From NCBI RefSeq assembly GCF_009296265.1, contig NZ_WBJS01000004.1:186001-250000 (forward strand): DNA of 64,000 bases. The letters run 5' to 3'. Below are positions 1 to 8,991 of the stretch, one piece after another. The DNA is from Thioclava sp. JE_KL1 (lineage in GTDB: Bacteria > Pseudomonadota > Alphaproteobacteria > Rhodobacterales > Rhodobacteraceae). Both the position numbers and the translations under genes were made by a program. The notes under the pieces are model-generated. The model made no database searches and was not told the origin of the DNA. It saw nothing but the letters and a program-made list of their open reading frames with translations. How positions within the stretch are numbered: position 1 is the stretch's first letter; each line of letters begins with the position of its first letter.

Positions 1-352
1 TGACATGCAGTTCGAGCACGTCGCCCGGCACAACTTTGCGGCGGAACTTGCACTTGTCGATGCCCATGAAATAGGTCAGCAGCGGCTTGTCGATCACGTC
101 GAGCGAGATCCCCACCACGACGGCAGAGGTCTGCGCCATCGCCTCGACGATGGTGACGCCGGGCATGATCGGCTCTTCCGGGAAATGGCCCTGGAAATGC
201 GGCTCGTTCGCGGTGACGTTCTTGATGCCGACAGCGCCCTTGTTCGGGACGATGTCGCGCACCTTGTCGATCAGCAGGAACGGATAACGATGCGGAATGA
301 TGCGCTTGATGAGCGACAGATCGGCTTCGGTATAGGGGGCGGGTTCGGTCAT
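1..352 (-). CDS. fabZ: 3-hydroxyacyl-[ACP] dehydratase FabZ (3' end cut off by window edge)
   Basis: FabZ dehydrates (3R)-hydroxyacyl-ACP in type II fatty acid synthesis and supplies acyl chains for phospholipid and lipid A. The 117 visible residues include the N-terminal [10 protein letters not shown] motif (21-30) and the hot-dog active-site segment [11 protein letters not shown] (from 55). The catalytic His56 and Glu70 (in VEAMAQ) are spaced as in known FabZ enzymes. The remaining roughly 35 residues lie outside the window. It is the last gene seen of the skp-fabZ end of the bamA cluster; there is no lpxD between skp and fabZ, unlike in E. coli, and lpxA is expected next beyond the edge. 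Confidence 0.95.
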   Translation of the reverse strand, partial: MTEPAPYTEADLSLIKRIIPHRYPFLLIDKVRDIVPNKGAVGIKNVTANEPHFQGHFPEEPIMPGVTIVEAMAQTSAVVVGISLDVIDKPLLTYFMGIDKCKFRRKVVPGDVLELHV

Positions 353-474
353 GAGCTGTCCTCGTTCTTGGGCGCACTGCGCCTGCGGCGGTATCAGTTT
401 GCCGCATCACGCGATCGTCGCTTTTGGATTGTTGCTAGCAATCGCGGCCCCGCTTGGCAAGCAGCGCGCGCCTG

Positions 475-1362
475 CTATTGCGCCGTCGTGGCGTCGCTTT
501 GCGTGCCCTGAGTGCCATTCACGACCGGCAGGCCAAGCGGCAGACCGGGCGCGTCGCGGGTCGCCCCGTCGAGCGTCGAATTGCCGTCGCCCTTGGGTGC
601 GGTATTCGGGGTCGTGTCCACGAAAACGCCTGCCTCGCCGCTTTGATCCGGGGCTGCGCCGTTTGAGGCTTGGCCCGATGCGGGCTGGTCCGAAGCAGGC
701 TGGTCCGGCTTCTCGGGCGCACCTTGAGCCGCATCCGCCGAGTTCCCGTTCGACGTCGGCGGAACCAAGGGCGTCACGCGCCCGGCCCCGTCCCCGATTT
801 CCTTGTCGACTCGCGCGCCCAGTTCAGCCGTTACATCGGCCTGCGCGAGCCCGCGAATGATCGCGCGGGAATCGAGCACCACGACTGCGCCGCGCGCCTT
901 GAGCACCTCGTCGAGTAGCGGCACCACGGTCTGCACGAAGGTCTGGTGCTCCTGATTCAACTGGCGCTGGATCGCATCGGCCTTGGCCTTCTGGGCCTTG
1001 CGGATATCGGTCGCCCGCGTGTCGAAGGCATCGGCGGCTTGCTGGAACTGATCCGACGGCATCGTCAGCCGCTCCTCGGTGAGCTTGCGCTCTTCCGCCT
1101 CGAGCTGACTGGCGATCCGGTCGTTTTCCTTGCGCAGCGCGCTCGAAGCGGTCTCGATCTCGGATTGCACCCGCTTGCCCCACAGCGAGTTGTCGTAAAG
1201 CCGCTCCCAATCGAGGGTGAGGACCGCGCTCTGCTGGACGCGCGGCCCGGCTGCGGGCGCCTGCGTGTGGGGCGTCTGCACCGCCGATTGCGCGACAGCC
1301 GCGCCGGGCCCGAAGGCCAGCGCGGCTGCAATGAAGGAAGCGGTGACGCTGCTCAGACGCAT
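475..1362 (-). CDS. skp: OmpH/Skp family periplasmic chaperone with long C-terminal tail
   Basis: This is a Skp/OmpH-like periplasmic chaperone that would hold unfolded outer-membrane proteins for BamA. A signal peptide covers residues 1 to about 25 (AAVAQ). The helical OmpH core, rich in E, K and Q, spans roughly 45 to 190, including LRKENDRIASQLEAEERKL. The product is 295 residues, longer than the usual 160-200. The extra part is a low-complexity tail after about residue 195, rich in P, Q, D, G and S, with no recognised domain. It lies 9 bases after bamA, so the two are probably cotranscribed. The family call is firm; what the tail does is unknown. Confidence 0.88.
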   Translation of the reverse strand: MRLSSVTASFIAAALAFGPGAAVAQSAVQTPHTQAPAAGPRVQQSAVLTLDWERLYDNSLWGKRVQSEIETASSALRKENDRIASQLEAEERKLTEERLTMPSDQFQQAADAFDTRATDIRKAQKAKADAIQRQLNQEHQTFVQTVVPLLDEVLKARGAVVVLDSRAIIRGLAQADVTAELGARVDKEIGDGAGRVTPLVPPTSNGNSADAAQGAPEKPDQPASDQPASGQASNGAAPDQSGEAGVFVDTTPNTAPKGDGNSTLDGATRDAPGLPLGLPVVNGTQGTQSDATTAQ

Positions 1363-1371
1363 CGCGCGCCC

Positions 1372-3708
1372 TTAGAACTGCGTGGAAAGCGACAGATCGA
1401 AGTTCTGGGTCTTGTCGTAGCTTTCTTTCTTGATCGCCCGCGAGAAGTTCAGACGCAGCGGACCGATCGCGGATTTCCAGAAGATCGAGACACCGACCGC
1501 CGAGCGGACATGCATCGAGTCGTCGACTTCGTTGCCGCCGGTCCCAGTCGTGTCGTCCAGACCCCAGACCGAGCCCACGTCCCAGAACACGCCGCCGGTG
1601 ATGCCGTATTCCTCGGGCAGACCGATCGGGAATTCCGCTTCGACCTTGCCGACCCAGTAGTAGTTGCCGCCGAGCGCGTCGGTATTGCCCGCATTGAGGT
1701 CACGCGGACCGATGCCGTAGCTCTCGAAGCCGCGGATCTGGCTGCCCGAGAAGCGTTGCAAGATCGTCGAACCATCCGTGGCATCGACCGCGCCCCCTTC
1801 GAGCGAGGCGCGCAACGTCGCTTCCTCGTTGAAGATCTTGCGCTCGCCGACGATCTTCGCAGTGGTCTGGCCGCCTTTCACGTCACCGCCGACGCCCCAG
1901 AACTGCTGATCGACGTTGAACCGCCAGGTGAAGCGCGGGTCGATCTGTTCGCGCGCGGTATCATAGCTGTAGCGCAGACCCGGGCCGCTGTAACGCTGCG
2001 TGCCCTTGTCGGCTTCTTCGTTCAGCAGGATGTCCGAGGAGTCGCTCGGCACGTTGTTCAGAGTGTCTTCGCCGATCTTGTAGCTCACCTGCAGACGGCC
2101 GCGCTCGGAGACCGGGAATTCCAGTGCCGGCTCGACGCTGATGCGACGCGTGTCGTAAGCGGTGTTCGACGCCGAGCTCGAGGTCGCATAGGCGGCCGAG
2201 AACTTCAGCGCCACGTCACGTCCGAGGAACGCCGGCTCGATGAACCGGAAGCTGGAGCTGTTATTGTCCTTGGTCGTGCCGATCGACACGCCGAGATACT
2301 GCCCGCGACCGAGGAAGTTCTTCTCTTCCAGCGAGGCATTGAAGCCGATCCCGTCCGAATTCGAATAGGAGGCGCCGAAGCCGAGCGAGCCGGTGGGCTG
2401 CTCTTCGACGTTCACGTCGACGACGACCTGATCGGAGCTCGAGCCCGGTTTCGTGTTCACGTCGACCGACTTGAAGTAGCCGGTGCCGCGGATGCGGTCG
2501 GCGGCGTTCGAGATCTCGCGCGGGTTGTAGGGGTCGCCTTCAACCGTCCGGAACTCGCGCCGGACCACCCGGTCGAGCGTCGCGGTGTTACCCTCGATGT
2601 CGATGCGCTGAACGAAGACGCGCGGGCCACGGACCAGCACGAAATCGACATTGACCGACTGCGTGCGCGGGTCTTGGGTGATGCGCGGCTCGACGCGGGC
2701 GAATTGAATGCCCTTCTTGATCGCGAGCTGCTCCATCCGGGTCACGGCCAGTTCGATCGCTTTCGGCGAGAAGGTCTGACCCTGGCGGATCTTGGTGAGC
2801 GGCGCGAAATCGTCAGGCGCGACGCCGTCGATCTCGGAAGTCGTGTTGATCGAATTGAAGTGGTATTTCTGCCCTTCGATGATGTTGAAGGTCATGAAGA
2901 ACGCATCGCGCTGGCGCGACATCTGCGAGGACACGCCGGTGACCTGCACGTTCTTGTAGCCACGCGCCTGGTAGAAATCGATCAGCTTCTGACGGTCGAC
3001 CGGGATCCGGTTCGCGTTGAACGTGTCGTTCTTCACGAAGGTACGGAAGATCCCCGCCTGCTTCGTCTCGAGCACCTGACGCAGACGACGATCCGAGTAG
3101 GAGCGGTTGCCCGTGAAGGTCACGCGCTCGATCGAGGTGACCTTGCCTTCCTTGATCTCGAAGGCGACGTCGACGCGGTTATTGTCGCGGCGAATGACCT
3201 TCGGCACCACACGGGCGGCCATGCGGCCATCCTCGGAATAGGCGCGCGCCAGACGCTGGGCGTCGGCTTCGATCTGGGCGGGGTTATAGACGCGGTTCGG
3301 CTTCGCCTGAATGATCGTGGCGAGCTGCTCGTCCTTGATGATCTTGTTGCCTTCGAAATTGATCACGCTGATCGTCGGATATTCGGTCACGGCGATCTTG
3401 AGCGTGTTGCCCTGCGGCGTGATTGCAACGTTCTCGAACAGGCCGGAATTCGTCAGACGCTGGTACGCGGCGTTGAGATCGGCGGCGGTGACGGGCTGAT
3501 TACGGGCGATTCTGGCGAAGGACAGAATCGTCGCCGCGTCGACGCGCTCGTTACCGGTGATCACCACCTGGGAGAAACTGTATTGCTGCGCCTGAGCGAT
3601 CACGGGAACCGCAAGGCAACTCATTGCAACTGCTGGAAATACTACGCTGGCCCGCAGTGCCTTTCGCGTCGCACAGAGTCTCAGCATAGTTTGCACGCTC
3701 ATAGACAT
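1372..3708 (-). CDS. bamA: Outer membrane protein assembly factor BamA
   Basis: BamA is the Omp85 barrel that folds and inserts outer-membrane beta-barrel proteins. The ATG used here follows a GGGAGAGG ribosome-binding site and starts an Ala-rich signal peptide ending IAQAQ near residue 40; an upstream in-frame ATG 39 codons earlier would bury this signal. Five POTRA repeats occupy about residues 45-370, the first beginning FSQVVITGNERV. The C-terminal barrel contains the Omp85 IRGF motif (QIRGFESYG) and ends in the outer-membrane terminal Phe (SLSTQF). Length is 778 residues, normal for alphaproteobacteria. A terminator lies just upstream, so it probably has its own promoter. Confidence 0.96.
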   Translation of the reverse strand: MSMSVQTMLRLCATRKALRASVVFPAVAMSCLAVPVIAQAQQYSFSQVVITGNERVDAATILSFARIARNQPVTAADLNAAYQRLTNSGLFENVAITPQGNTLKIAVTEYPTISVINFEGNKIIKDEQLATIIQAKPNRVYNPAQIEADAQRLARAYSEDGRMAARVVPKVIRRDNNRVDVAFEIKEGKVTSIERVTFTGNRSYSDRRLRQVLETKQAGIFRTFVKNDTFNANRIPVDRQKLIDFYQARGYKNVQVTGVSSQMSRQRDAFFMTFNIIEGQKYHFNSINTTSEIDGVAPDDFAPLTKIRQGQTFSPKAIELAVTRMEQLAIKKGIQFARVEPRITQDPRTQSVNVDFVLVRGPRVFVQRIDIEGNTATLDRVVRREFRTVEGDPYNPREISNAADRIRGTGYFKSVDVNTKPGSSSDQVVVDVNVEEQPTGSLGFGASYSNSDGIGFNASLEEKNFLGRGQYLGVSIGTTKDNNSSSFRFIEPAFLGRDVALKFSAAYATSSSASNTAYDTRRISVEPALEFPVSERGRLQVSYKIGEDTLNNVPSDSSDILLNEEADKGTQRYSGPGLRYSYDTAREQIDPRFTWRFNVDQQFWGVGGDVKGGQTTAKIVGERKIFNEEATLRASLEGGAVDATDGSTILQRFSGSQIRGFESYGIGPRDLNAGNTDALGGNYYWVGKVEAEFPIGLPEEYGITGGVFWDVGSVWGLDDTTGTGGNEVDDSMHVRSAVGVSIFWKSAIGPLRLNFSRAIKKESYDKTQNFDLSLSTQF

Positions 3709-3833
3709 CGCCCTCTCCCGCCGGAAGTTCACTTTTTCCCTTTGATAAGGGTCGTACCGAAGGGCGTAAGCGATGTCAAAGCTGGGATGGGGGCTCAGAC
3801 CCGAGATTTTGTGGAGCGCGATCATCTTGCCAC

Positions 3834-3859
3834 GAAAGAAAGGGCCGCAAAGGCGGCCC
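3834..3859 (-). terminator. Rho-independent terminator between the 57-aa gene and bamA
   Basis: On the minus strand a 7-bp GC-only stem (GGGCCGC/GCGGCCC, 4-base loop) is followed by TTTCTTTC. It sits after the stop of the small membrane-protein gene and before bamA. This would separate bamA-skp-fabZ transcription from the pyrH-to-rseP series upstream. Confidence 0.75.
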
Positions 3860-3913
3860 CGGGATCGATGATGAACGGGTTTTGCGGGCGTTTCGTGCCC
3901 TTTTCGGTCCGGC

Positions 3914-4087
3914 TCAGATGCGCTGGAAGCTGGAAGCGTCGCCGCCGAGAATGTCGATCAATTGAATACCGATCAGCGCCGCGCCGAACAGCGCGACCAG
4001 AACCGCCGCGATGAACAGCAGCCGATCCCCGACGATTTCCACCAACGGGCGAAGTTCGCGATAGTGATGCGCGATGATCTCGGACAT
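3914..4087 (-). CDS. Small single-pass membrane protein, 57 aa
   Basis: This short gene sits between rseP and bamA. The ATG is preceded by a textbook AAGGAGG with a 6-base spacer, one of the best ribosome-binding sites in the window. The product starts MSEIIAHHYRELRPLVEIVG and has one hydrophobic helix (about 22-42: RLLFIAAVLVALFGAALIG), then a short polar tail ending SSFQRI. No family is recognised. It is followed immediately by a terminator, so it is the last gene of the rseP-side transcript. Its place between the site-2 protease and BamA suggests an envelope role, but that is only context. Confidence 0.75.
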   Translation of the reverse strand: MSEIIAHHYRELRPLVEIVGDRLLFIAAVLVALFGAALIGIQLIDILGGDASSFQRI

Positions 4088-4208
4088 GAGTGGCCTCCTT
4101 CGCGCGATTTGCGCTAAGAGTTCCTACCCTGTCTTCATGACCGCATTGCGAGGCAATTGTGGCGAAACCGCGGCAGCCACAACTGTCAGGCGCCCGTCAG
4201 GCCCCCGC

Positions 4209-5549
4209 TCAGCAGGTCAGATCGTTCCAGAGGCCGAAGACCATCAGCGTCAGCACCAGCGCCAAGCCGATCGACATGAAGACGTTCATCAGCTGATCGG
4301 AGGGCGGCTTGCCCGTGATCGCCTCGTAGAGGTGGAACATCAGATGCCCGCCATCGAGCACCGGGATCGGGAAGAGGTTCAGGAAGCCCACCGCCGTCGA
4401 GAGAACCGCGATGAACCAGATGAAATCGAGCACGCCCGATTTCGCCGCCGCCGCCGAGGTCTCGGCAATGCGCAGCGCGCCGGTCAGGTTACAGCTGGAA
4501 ATCCGCTGCGCGATCATCGCCTGAATGCCCGAGACCGATTGCGTGATGATGCCCCAGGTCTGCCGCGCGCCGCCGACGAGTGCATCGACCGGACCGACCG
4601 ATTGGGTCACCGGCTCGAACATGAACGAGCCTGTCGCGCCGATCAGGAAGCGCGTCTCGAACTGCCCGTCGCCCACCGGCAGATCGGTGCGGCGCGGCGC
4701 CAGCGTCACGGAGAAGGTCTCACCGTCATCGCCCGCAGGCCGCCAGATATCGAGCGAGACCGCCTTGCCCTCACCCGCCTTCACCGCGTCCTGCAGATCG
4801 ACGAAACGATAGACCGGCTTGCCGTCGATCGCGGTGATCACGTCGCCCGCGCGCAGCCCGGCATCATAGGCAGCAGAGCCGGGCTGAACGCCTGCAAACC
4901 GCGCCGGGAAAAGCTGCGGCCCCGACGCGTCGGTTTTGCTGCCGTCGCGGGTCACGGTGTAATCTAGCGTCGGCCCTGCGGGGAGATGGTCGACCACATC
5001 GGAAAGCGCCTGATAATCCGGCGTAGGCTTGCCCGCCACCGCATCGATCACATCGCCCTGCTGCAGATCGCCCGGCCCGCCGGGCAGCGCCACGACGGTC
5101 TGGATCGCGGGCGTCTCGGTGGCCTGCCCCGTCCAGAGGCTCAGCCCCGCGATCACGCAGATCGACAGGATGAAGTTGAAGACCGGCCCGGCCGCCACGG
5201 TCGCGGCCCGTGCCCAAAGCGGCGCGCCATGCATCGTGTGGCGGCGCTCCTCGGGGCTCAGATGGGCCATTTCCTCGGAATCGACCCCGGAAGAGGCCGC
5301 ATTCGCATCGCCCAGAAACTTGACGTAGCCGCCAAGCGGCACGGCGGCGATCTGCCAGCGCGTGCCATGCTTGTCGACGCGGCTGATCAGCTTCGGCCCG
5401 AAGCCGAGCGAGAAGACCTCCGCCTTGATCCCGGAAATCCGCCCGATGATGTAATGGCCGTATTCATGCACCGCGACGATGATCGAGAGCGCGACGACGA
5501 AGGCCACCACGGTATAGAGCAGATTGCCGAATTGGGGCAGCAGGTCCAA
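4209..5549 (-). CDS. rseP: RIP metalloprotease RseP (site-2 protease)
   Basis: This inner-membrane zinc protease cuts transmembrane substrates such as cleaved anti-sigma factors and signal-peptide remnants. The zinc motif HEYGH is at residues 28-32 in the first transmembrane helix. Two PDZ domains follow in the periplasmic part, the second with PGSAAYDAGLRAGDVI. The second catalytic motif NLFPIPVLDGGH is near the C terminus in a later membrane helix. Length of 446 matches the family. It begins 3 bases after dxr and is separated from the 57-aa gene by about 120 bases. Its substrate here is not shown by neighbours; no rseA or rpoE is present. Confidence 0.96.
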   Translation of the reverse strand: MDLLPQFGNLLYTVVAFVVALSIIVAVHEYGHYIIGRISGIKAEVFSLGFGPKLISRVDKHGTRWQIAAVPLGGYVKFLGDANAASSGVDSEEMAHLSPEERRHTMHGAPLWARAATVAAGPVFNFILSICVIAGLSLWTGQATETPAIQTVVALPGGPGDLQQGDVIDAVAGKPTPDYQALSDVVDHLPAGPTLDYTVTRDGSKTDASGPQLFPARFAGVQPGSAAYDAGLRAGDVITAIDGKPVYRFVDLQDAVKAGEGKAVSLDIWRPAGDDGETFSVTLAPRRTDLPVGDGQFETRFLIGATGSFMFEPVTQSVGPVDALVGGARQTWGIITQSVSGIQAMIAQRISSCNLTGALRIAETSAAAAKSGVLDFIWFIAVLSTAVGFLNLFPIPVLDGGHLMFHLYEAITGKPPSDQLMNVFMSIGLALVLTLMVFGLWNDLTC

Positions 5550-5552
5550 AAC

Positions 5553-6731
5553 TCAGATCCTTCCGTGTTCACAAATCGCCATCGCGCGCGCCCGCGCTTC
5601 GGCGTCGCAGCTCAGAACCATATCGAGGTCTTTTGCGGCGATTCCAAGACCCTGGTCCCGCGACATCTCGCCCAAAACCTTCTCGACCAGCGTGGCCATG
5701 TCGAGAAATCCGATTCGGCCCGCGATGAACAGATCGAGCGCGACTTCCTTGGCGGCGTTGAACACGGTGCCCGCCAGACCGCCGGTTTCCATAACCTCGC
5801 GCGCCAGCCGCAGCGCGGGGAACCGCTCCAGATCCGGGGTGCGGAAATCAAGCTGTCCGATCTTCGCCAGATCGAGCTTCTCGACCGGAAGCGGTTTGCG
5901 CGCGGGCCAGTTGAGCGCATAGCCGATCGCGTGCCGCATGTCGGGCACGCCCATATGCGCCATCAGCCCGCCATCGTGGAACCCGACCAGCGAATGGACG
6001 ATGCTCTGGGGATGGACGAGGACTTCGATCTGCTCCGGCGCAAAGCCGAAGAACTCTTTCGCCTCAATGACTTCCAGAGCTTTGTTAAACATCGACGCGG
6101 AGTCGATCGTGATCCGCTGGCCCATGTCCCAGTTCGGGTGTGCCGAGGCTTCGGCCACCGTGGCATGGGCGAGCTTTTCCATCGGCCAGTCGCGGAACGC
6201 GCCGCCCGAGGCGGTGATGATCACCCGCTCGACCGCGGCGATATCCTCGCCCACGAGGCCCTGGAAAATCGCCGAATGCTCGCTGTCGACTGGCAGGATC
6301 GTCGCGCCATGTGCGCGCGCCTCGGCCATCAGCAAGGGGCCCGCGGTCACCAGCGATTCCTTGTTGGCCAGCGCCAGCGTCGCGCCTTGCGAGAGTGCCG
6401 CGAAACCGGGGGCGAGCCCCGCCGCGCCGACGATACCCGAGAGAACCCAATCGGCCGGACGATAGGCTGCCTCGATCAGCGCCTGCGACCCGGCGGCCAC
6501 CTCGATCCCGGTCCCGGCCAGCGCCTCGCGCAGCGCGGGCAGACACTCGTCGAAGGCCGTCACGGCCAGATCGGCCTTCAGCGCCACGGCCTGCTCGGCC
6601 AGTCGCGCGACATTGCGGCCCGCGCTCAGGGCGACCACGTCGTAGGCCTCCGCCCCGCCCTGTGCCATCAGCAGATCAAAGCAGCTTTCGCCGATCGAGC
6701 CGGTCGCCCCGAAGACCGAAACCTTCCGCAT
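5553..6731 (-). CDS. dxr: 1-deoxy-D-xylulose 5-phosphate reductoisomerase
   Basis: Dxr converts DXP to 2-C-methyl-D-erythritol 4-phosphate with NADPH, the first committed step of the MEP isoprenoid pathway. The NADPH-binding GATGSIG is at residues 8-14. The metal and substrate region includes PVDSEHSAIFQ, ASGGAFRDWP and HPNWDMGQRITIDSA. The 392-residue length is standard. It is tightly packed between cdsA (3-base gap) and rseP (3-base gap). A later pathway enzyme, the IspDF fusion, is encoded elsewhere in this window at about 46.4 kb. Confidence 0.97.
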   Translation of the reverse strand: MRKVSVFGATGSIGESCFDLLMAQGGAEAYDVVALSAGRNVARLAEQAVALKADLAVTAFDECLPALREALAGTGIEVAAGSQALIEAAYRPADWVLSGIVGAAGLAPGFAALSQGATLALANKESLVTAGPLLMAEARAHGATILPVDSEHSAIFQGLVGEDIAAVERVIITASGGAFRDWPMEKLAHATVAEASAHPNWDMGQRITIDSASMFNKALEVIEAKEFFGFAPEQIEVLVHPQSIVHSLVGFHDGGLMAHMGVPDMRHAIGYALNWPARKPLPVEKLDLAKIGQLDFRTPDLERFPALRLAREVMETGGLAGTVFNAAKEVALDLFIAGRIGFLDMATLVEKVLGEMSRDQGLGIAAKDLDMVLSCDAEARARAMAICEHGRI

Positions 6732-6734
6732 CGT

Positions 6735-7532
6735 TCAGCCTTCCGTCAGCGGCAGGGTCATCACCTGCGAGATCAGCATCAGGAACACGACCGCGCCGGT
6801 CAGCGCGTCGAAGCGGTCCAGCACGCCGCCATGGCCCGGGATCAGCGAGGAGCTGTCCTTCACGCCGGTCGCGCGCTTAATCGCGCTTTCGGCGATGTCG
6901 CCCAGCTGGCCTGCAAAGGCCAGAAGCGGCGAGATCCAGATCATCGCGAGCCCGCCGCCCATCTGGGCGAAGAGAAAGCCCACGAGCGCCGCGCCGACCC
7001 AGCCGCCGACCGTGCCCGACCAGGTTTTCTTCGGGCTGACCTTGGGCCAGAATTTCGGCCCGCCCACCGTGCGGCCCACGAAATATCCCATGATATCAGA
7101 GACAACGACCACCGCGACGATCCATGTGATCGCGCCGAGCCCTGCCCCTTCGCGCAACGCGACAAGCCCATAGCCCGTCAGCATGATCGCGAGCGCATAG
7201 CCCGCACCGAGCCAGCGCCGCCCGGTGCAGATCACCGCCGCCATGATCGGCACGATCAGCAGGTAAAGGAGGCCGTAAGGCTCATGGATCGCCAAGACGA
7301 ACGTCAGCGCAGCCGCCGCCACCAGCCCCAGACCGACCGCCTTGCCGGGGCGTTCGGGGCGCAGCATCGCGGTGAGTTCCCAGATCATCAGACCCGTCAC
7401 GAGCACCGAGAGCGCCGCGAAGACGGGTCCGCCCCACCAGATCGCGGCGAGCCCGATCGCGACCATCGCAAGCCCGGAGGCAAGCCGCGGGACGAGATCG
7501 CCCCATTTGCCGGTCCGCGGCGTCTCCGTCAC
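6735..7532 (-). CDS. cdsA: Phosphatidate cytidylyltransferase
   Basis: CdsA makes CDP-diacylglycerol from phosphatidic acid and CTP, the branch point to all phospholipids. The 265-residue protein is a polytopic membrane protein with about seven hydrophobic segments. The C-terminal CDP-diglyceride synthase signature is complete: SAIKRATGVKDSS followed by IPGHGGVLDRFD. Its start overlaps the uppS stop in an ATGA junction, implying translational coupling. PgpA, another phospholipid enzyme downstream of CDP-DAG, is encoded near 47.5 kb. Confidence 0.95.
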   Translation of the reverse strand: MTETPRTGKWGDLVPRLASGLAMVAIGLAAIWWGGPVFAALSVLVTGLMIWELTAMLRPERPGKAVGLGLVAAAALTFVLAIHEPYGLLYLLIVPIMAAVICTGRRWLGAGYALAIMLTGYGLVALREGAGLGAITWIVAVVVVSDIMGYFVGRTVGGPKFWPKVSPKKTWSGTVGGWVGAALVGFLFAQMGGGLAMIWISPLLAFAGQLGDIAESAIKRATGVKDSSSLIPGHGGVLDRFDALTGAVVFLMLISQVMTLPLTEG

Positions 7533-8293
7533 GAGGCAACCCCGCCGAAGCGCCGCTCGCGCCCGGCAAACCGATCGAGAATGTCGGACAGCTCGTCCGG
7601 CGTGAAATCGGGCCAGAGCGTCGGCGTGAATTCATATTCCGAATAGGCCGCCTGCCAGGGCAGGAAATTCGAGGTCCGCGTCTCGCCCGAGCTGCGGATC
7701 ACCAGATCGGGATCGGGCATGCCCGCGCTGTCGAGCCGCGACGAGATCATCGCTTCGTCAACCTCGTCGGCCGCGAACTTGCCCGCGGCCACGTCGCGCG
7801 CAATCGACTGGGCTGCGCGTTTCAGCTCGTCGCGCCCGCCGTAATTGATCGCAACCGCCAGCGTCAGCTTGGAGTTGCCCTTGGTGCGCGTCTCGATCGC
7901 ATCCATCGTCTCGCGCAGCAGCGGGTCGAGCGGCGTGCGATCGCCGATGAAACGCAGCTCGACGCCCTGACGCGACAGCTCCGCCGCCTCGCGTTTGATC
8001 ATCAGCCGGAACATCTTCATCAACCCGAGAACTTCCTGCGTCGAGCGCTTCCAGTTCTCCGTCGAGAAGGCGTAGATCGTCATGTAGCGGATGCCCAGAT
8101 CGGGCGCGGCCTGCACGACCTTCTTGATCTGCTCGGCCCCCTTGCGGTGACCGGCCAGACGCGGCCAGCCCCGCTGGGTGGCCCACCGCCCGTTGCCATC
8201 CATGATGATCGCGACATGCAGCGGCGCCGGGGCGCCCCCCTCATGCCCCTGCGGGGTCTGGGCGATGTCGGGAATGCTAGGGGCCATCGGCAA
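7529..8293 (-). CDS. uppS: Isoprenyl transferase (undecaprenyl diphosphate synthase)
   Basis: UppS condenses isopentenyl diphosphate onto farnesyl diphosphate to give the C55 carrier for peptidoglycan and polysaccharides. The substrate-binding IIMDGNGRWA carries the catalytic Asp near residue 32. The C-terminal RTSNFLPWQAAYSE and EFTPTLWPDF motifs are present. The start is open: AAGGA lies 5 bases before a TTG used here, and a later ATG two codons in (at 8287) is 11 bases away. Both give MAPSIPD within a few residues. It lies 45 bases after frr and overlaps cdsA by 4 bases. Confidence 0.95.
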   Translation of the reverse strand: MPMAPSIPDIAQTPQGHEGGAPAPLHVAIIMDGNGRWATQRGWPRLAGHRKGAEQIKKVVQAAPDLGIRYMTIYAFSTENWKRSTQEVLGLMKMFRLMIKREAAELSRQGVELRFIGDRTPLDPLLRETMDAIETRTKGNSKLTLAVAINYGGRDELKRAAQSIARDVAAGKFAADEVDEAMISSRLDSAGMPDPDLVIRSSGETRTSNFLPWQAAYSEYEFTPTLWPDFTPDELSDILDRFAGRERRFGGVAS

Positions 8294-8338
8294 TGTGATC
8301 CTTTTCGCTCAAGACGCAGGGGGGCTGAGGCAAAAGCC

Positions 8339-8902
8339 TCAGACCTGCATGATCTCGGCTTGCTTGTCTTCGAGCGCCTTGTCGACCTTGGCGATATGCG
8401 CGTCGGTCATGTCCTGAACCTCGCTCTCCCAGATCTTCACGTCGTCTTCGGACATGCCGTCGGCCTTGGCCTTCTTGATCTGGTCCATGCCGTCGCGGCG
8501 CACGTTGCGGATCGCGACGCGGGCGTGCTCGGCATATTGAGCGGCGACCTTGGTCAGCTCGCGGCGGCGCTCTTCGTTCAGCTCCGGGATCGGCAGCATG
8601 ATGATCGTGCCGTTGGTCTGCGGATTGATGCCCAGACCGGATTCGCGGATCGCTTTCTCGACCTTGCCGACCATCGACTTGTCCCAGACGTTGATCGTGA
8701 CCATCCGCGGCTCGGGCACGTTCACGGTACCGACCTGATTGATCGGGGTCATCTGGCCATAGGCTTCGACCTGAACCGGCTCCACCATCGAGGCCGAGGC
8801 GCGGCCCGTGCGCAGCGACGCGAATTCATGCTTGAGCGAGCTCATTGCGCCATCCATGCGGCGGGCAAGGTCATCGGTGTCGATCTCGATATCGTCGGAC
8901 AT
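8339..8902 (-). CDS. frr: Ribosome recycling factor
   Basis: Frr splits post-termination ribosomes with EF-G and IF3. The 187 residues match family length and show the three-helix-bundle pattern. Recognisable segments are [37 protein letters not shown] and the conserved [27 protein letters not shown] lies ahead of the start. The gene follows pyrH by 89 bases, the usual pyrH-frr order in bacteria. Confidence 0.97.
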   Translation of the reverse strand: MSDDIEIDTDDLARRMDGAMSSLKHEFASLRTGRASASMVEPVQVEAYGQMTPINQVGTVNVPEPRMVTINVWDKSMVGKVEKAIRESGLGINPQTNGTIIMLPIPELNEERRRELTKVAAQYAEHARVAIRNVRRDGMDQIKKAKADGMSEDDVKIWESEVQDMTDAHIAKVDKALEDKQAEIMQV

Positions 8903-8991
8903 TGGGTATTTCCCCGTTCTTGTTGAGCCTCGGGCCGAGCTTTAGCGCAGCTCGCAGGCGAAAACTAGCATTTGTGACCGTCGCGCGGCGC

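Noticed and set aside
946-4014. A 1022-codon open frame on the plus strand opposite bamA/skp
   Set aside because: It lies antisense to clear bamA and skp coding sequence and has an Arg/Asp/His-rich composition typical of GC-rich shadow frames; no domain or ribosome-binding site.
4986-7646. An 886-codon plus-strand frame opposite rseP, dxr and cdsA
   Set aside because: It is the reverse shadow of three conserved genes, rich in His/Arg/Asp/Gln and without any recognisable motif.
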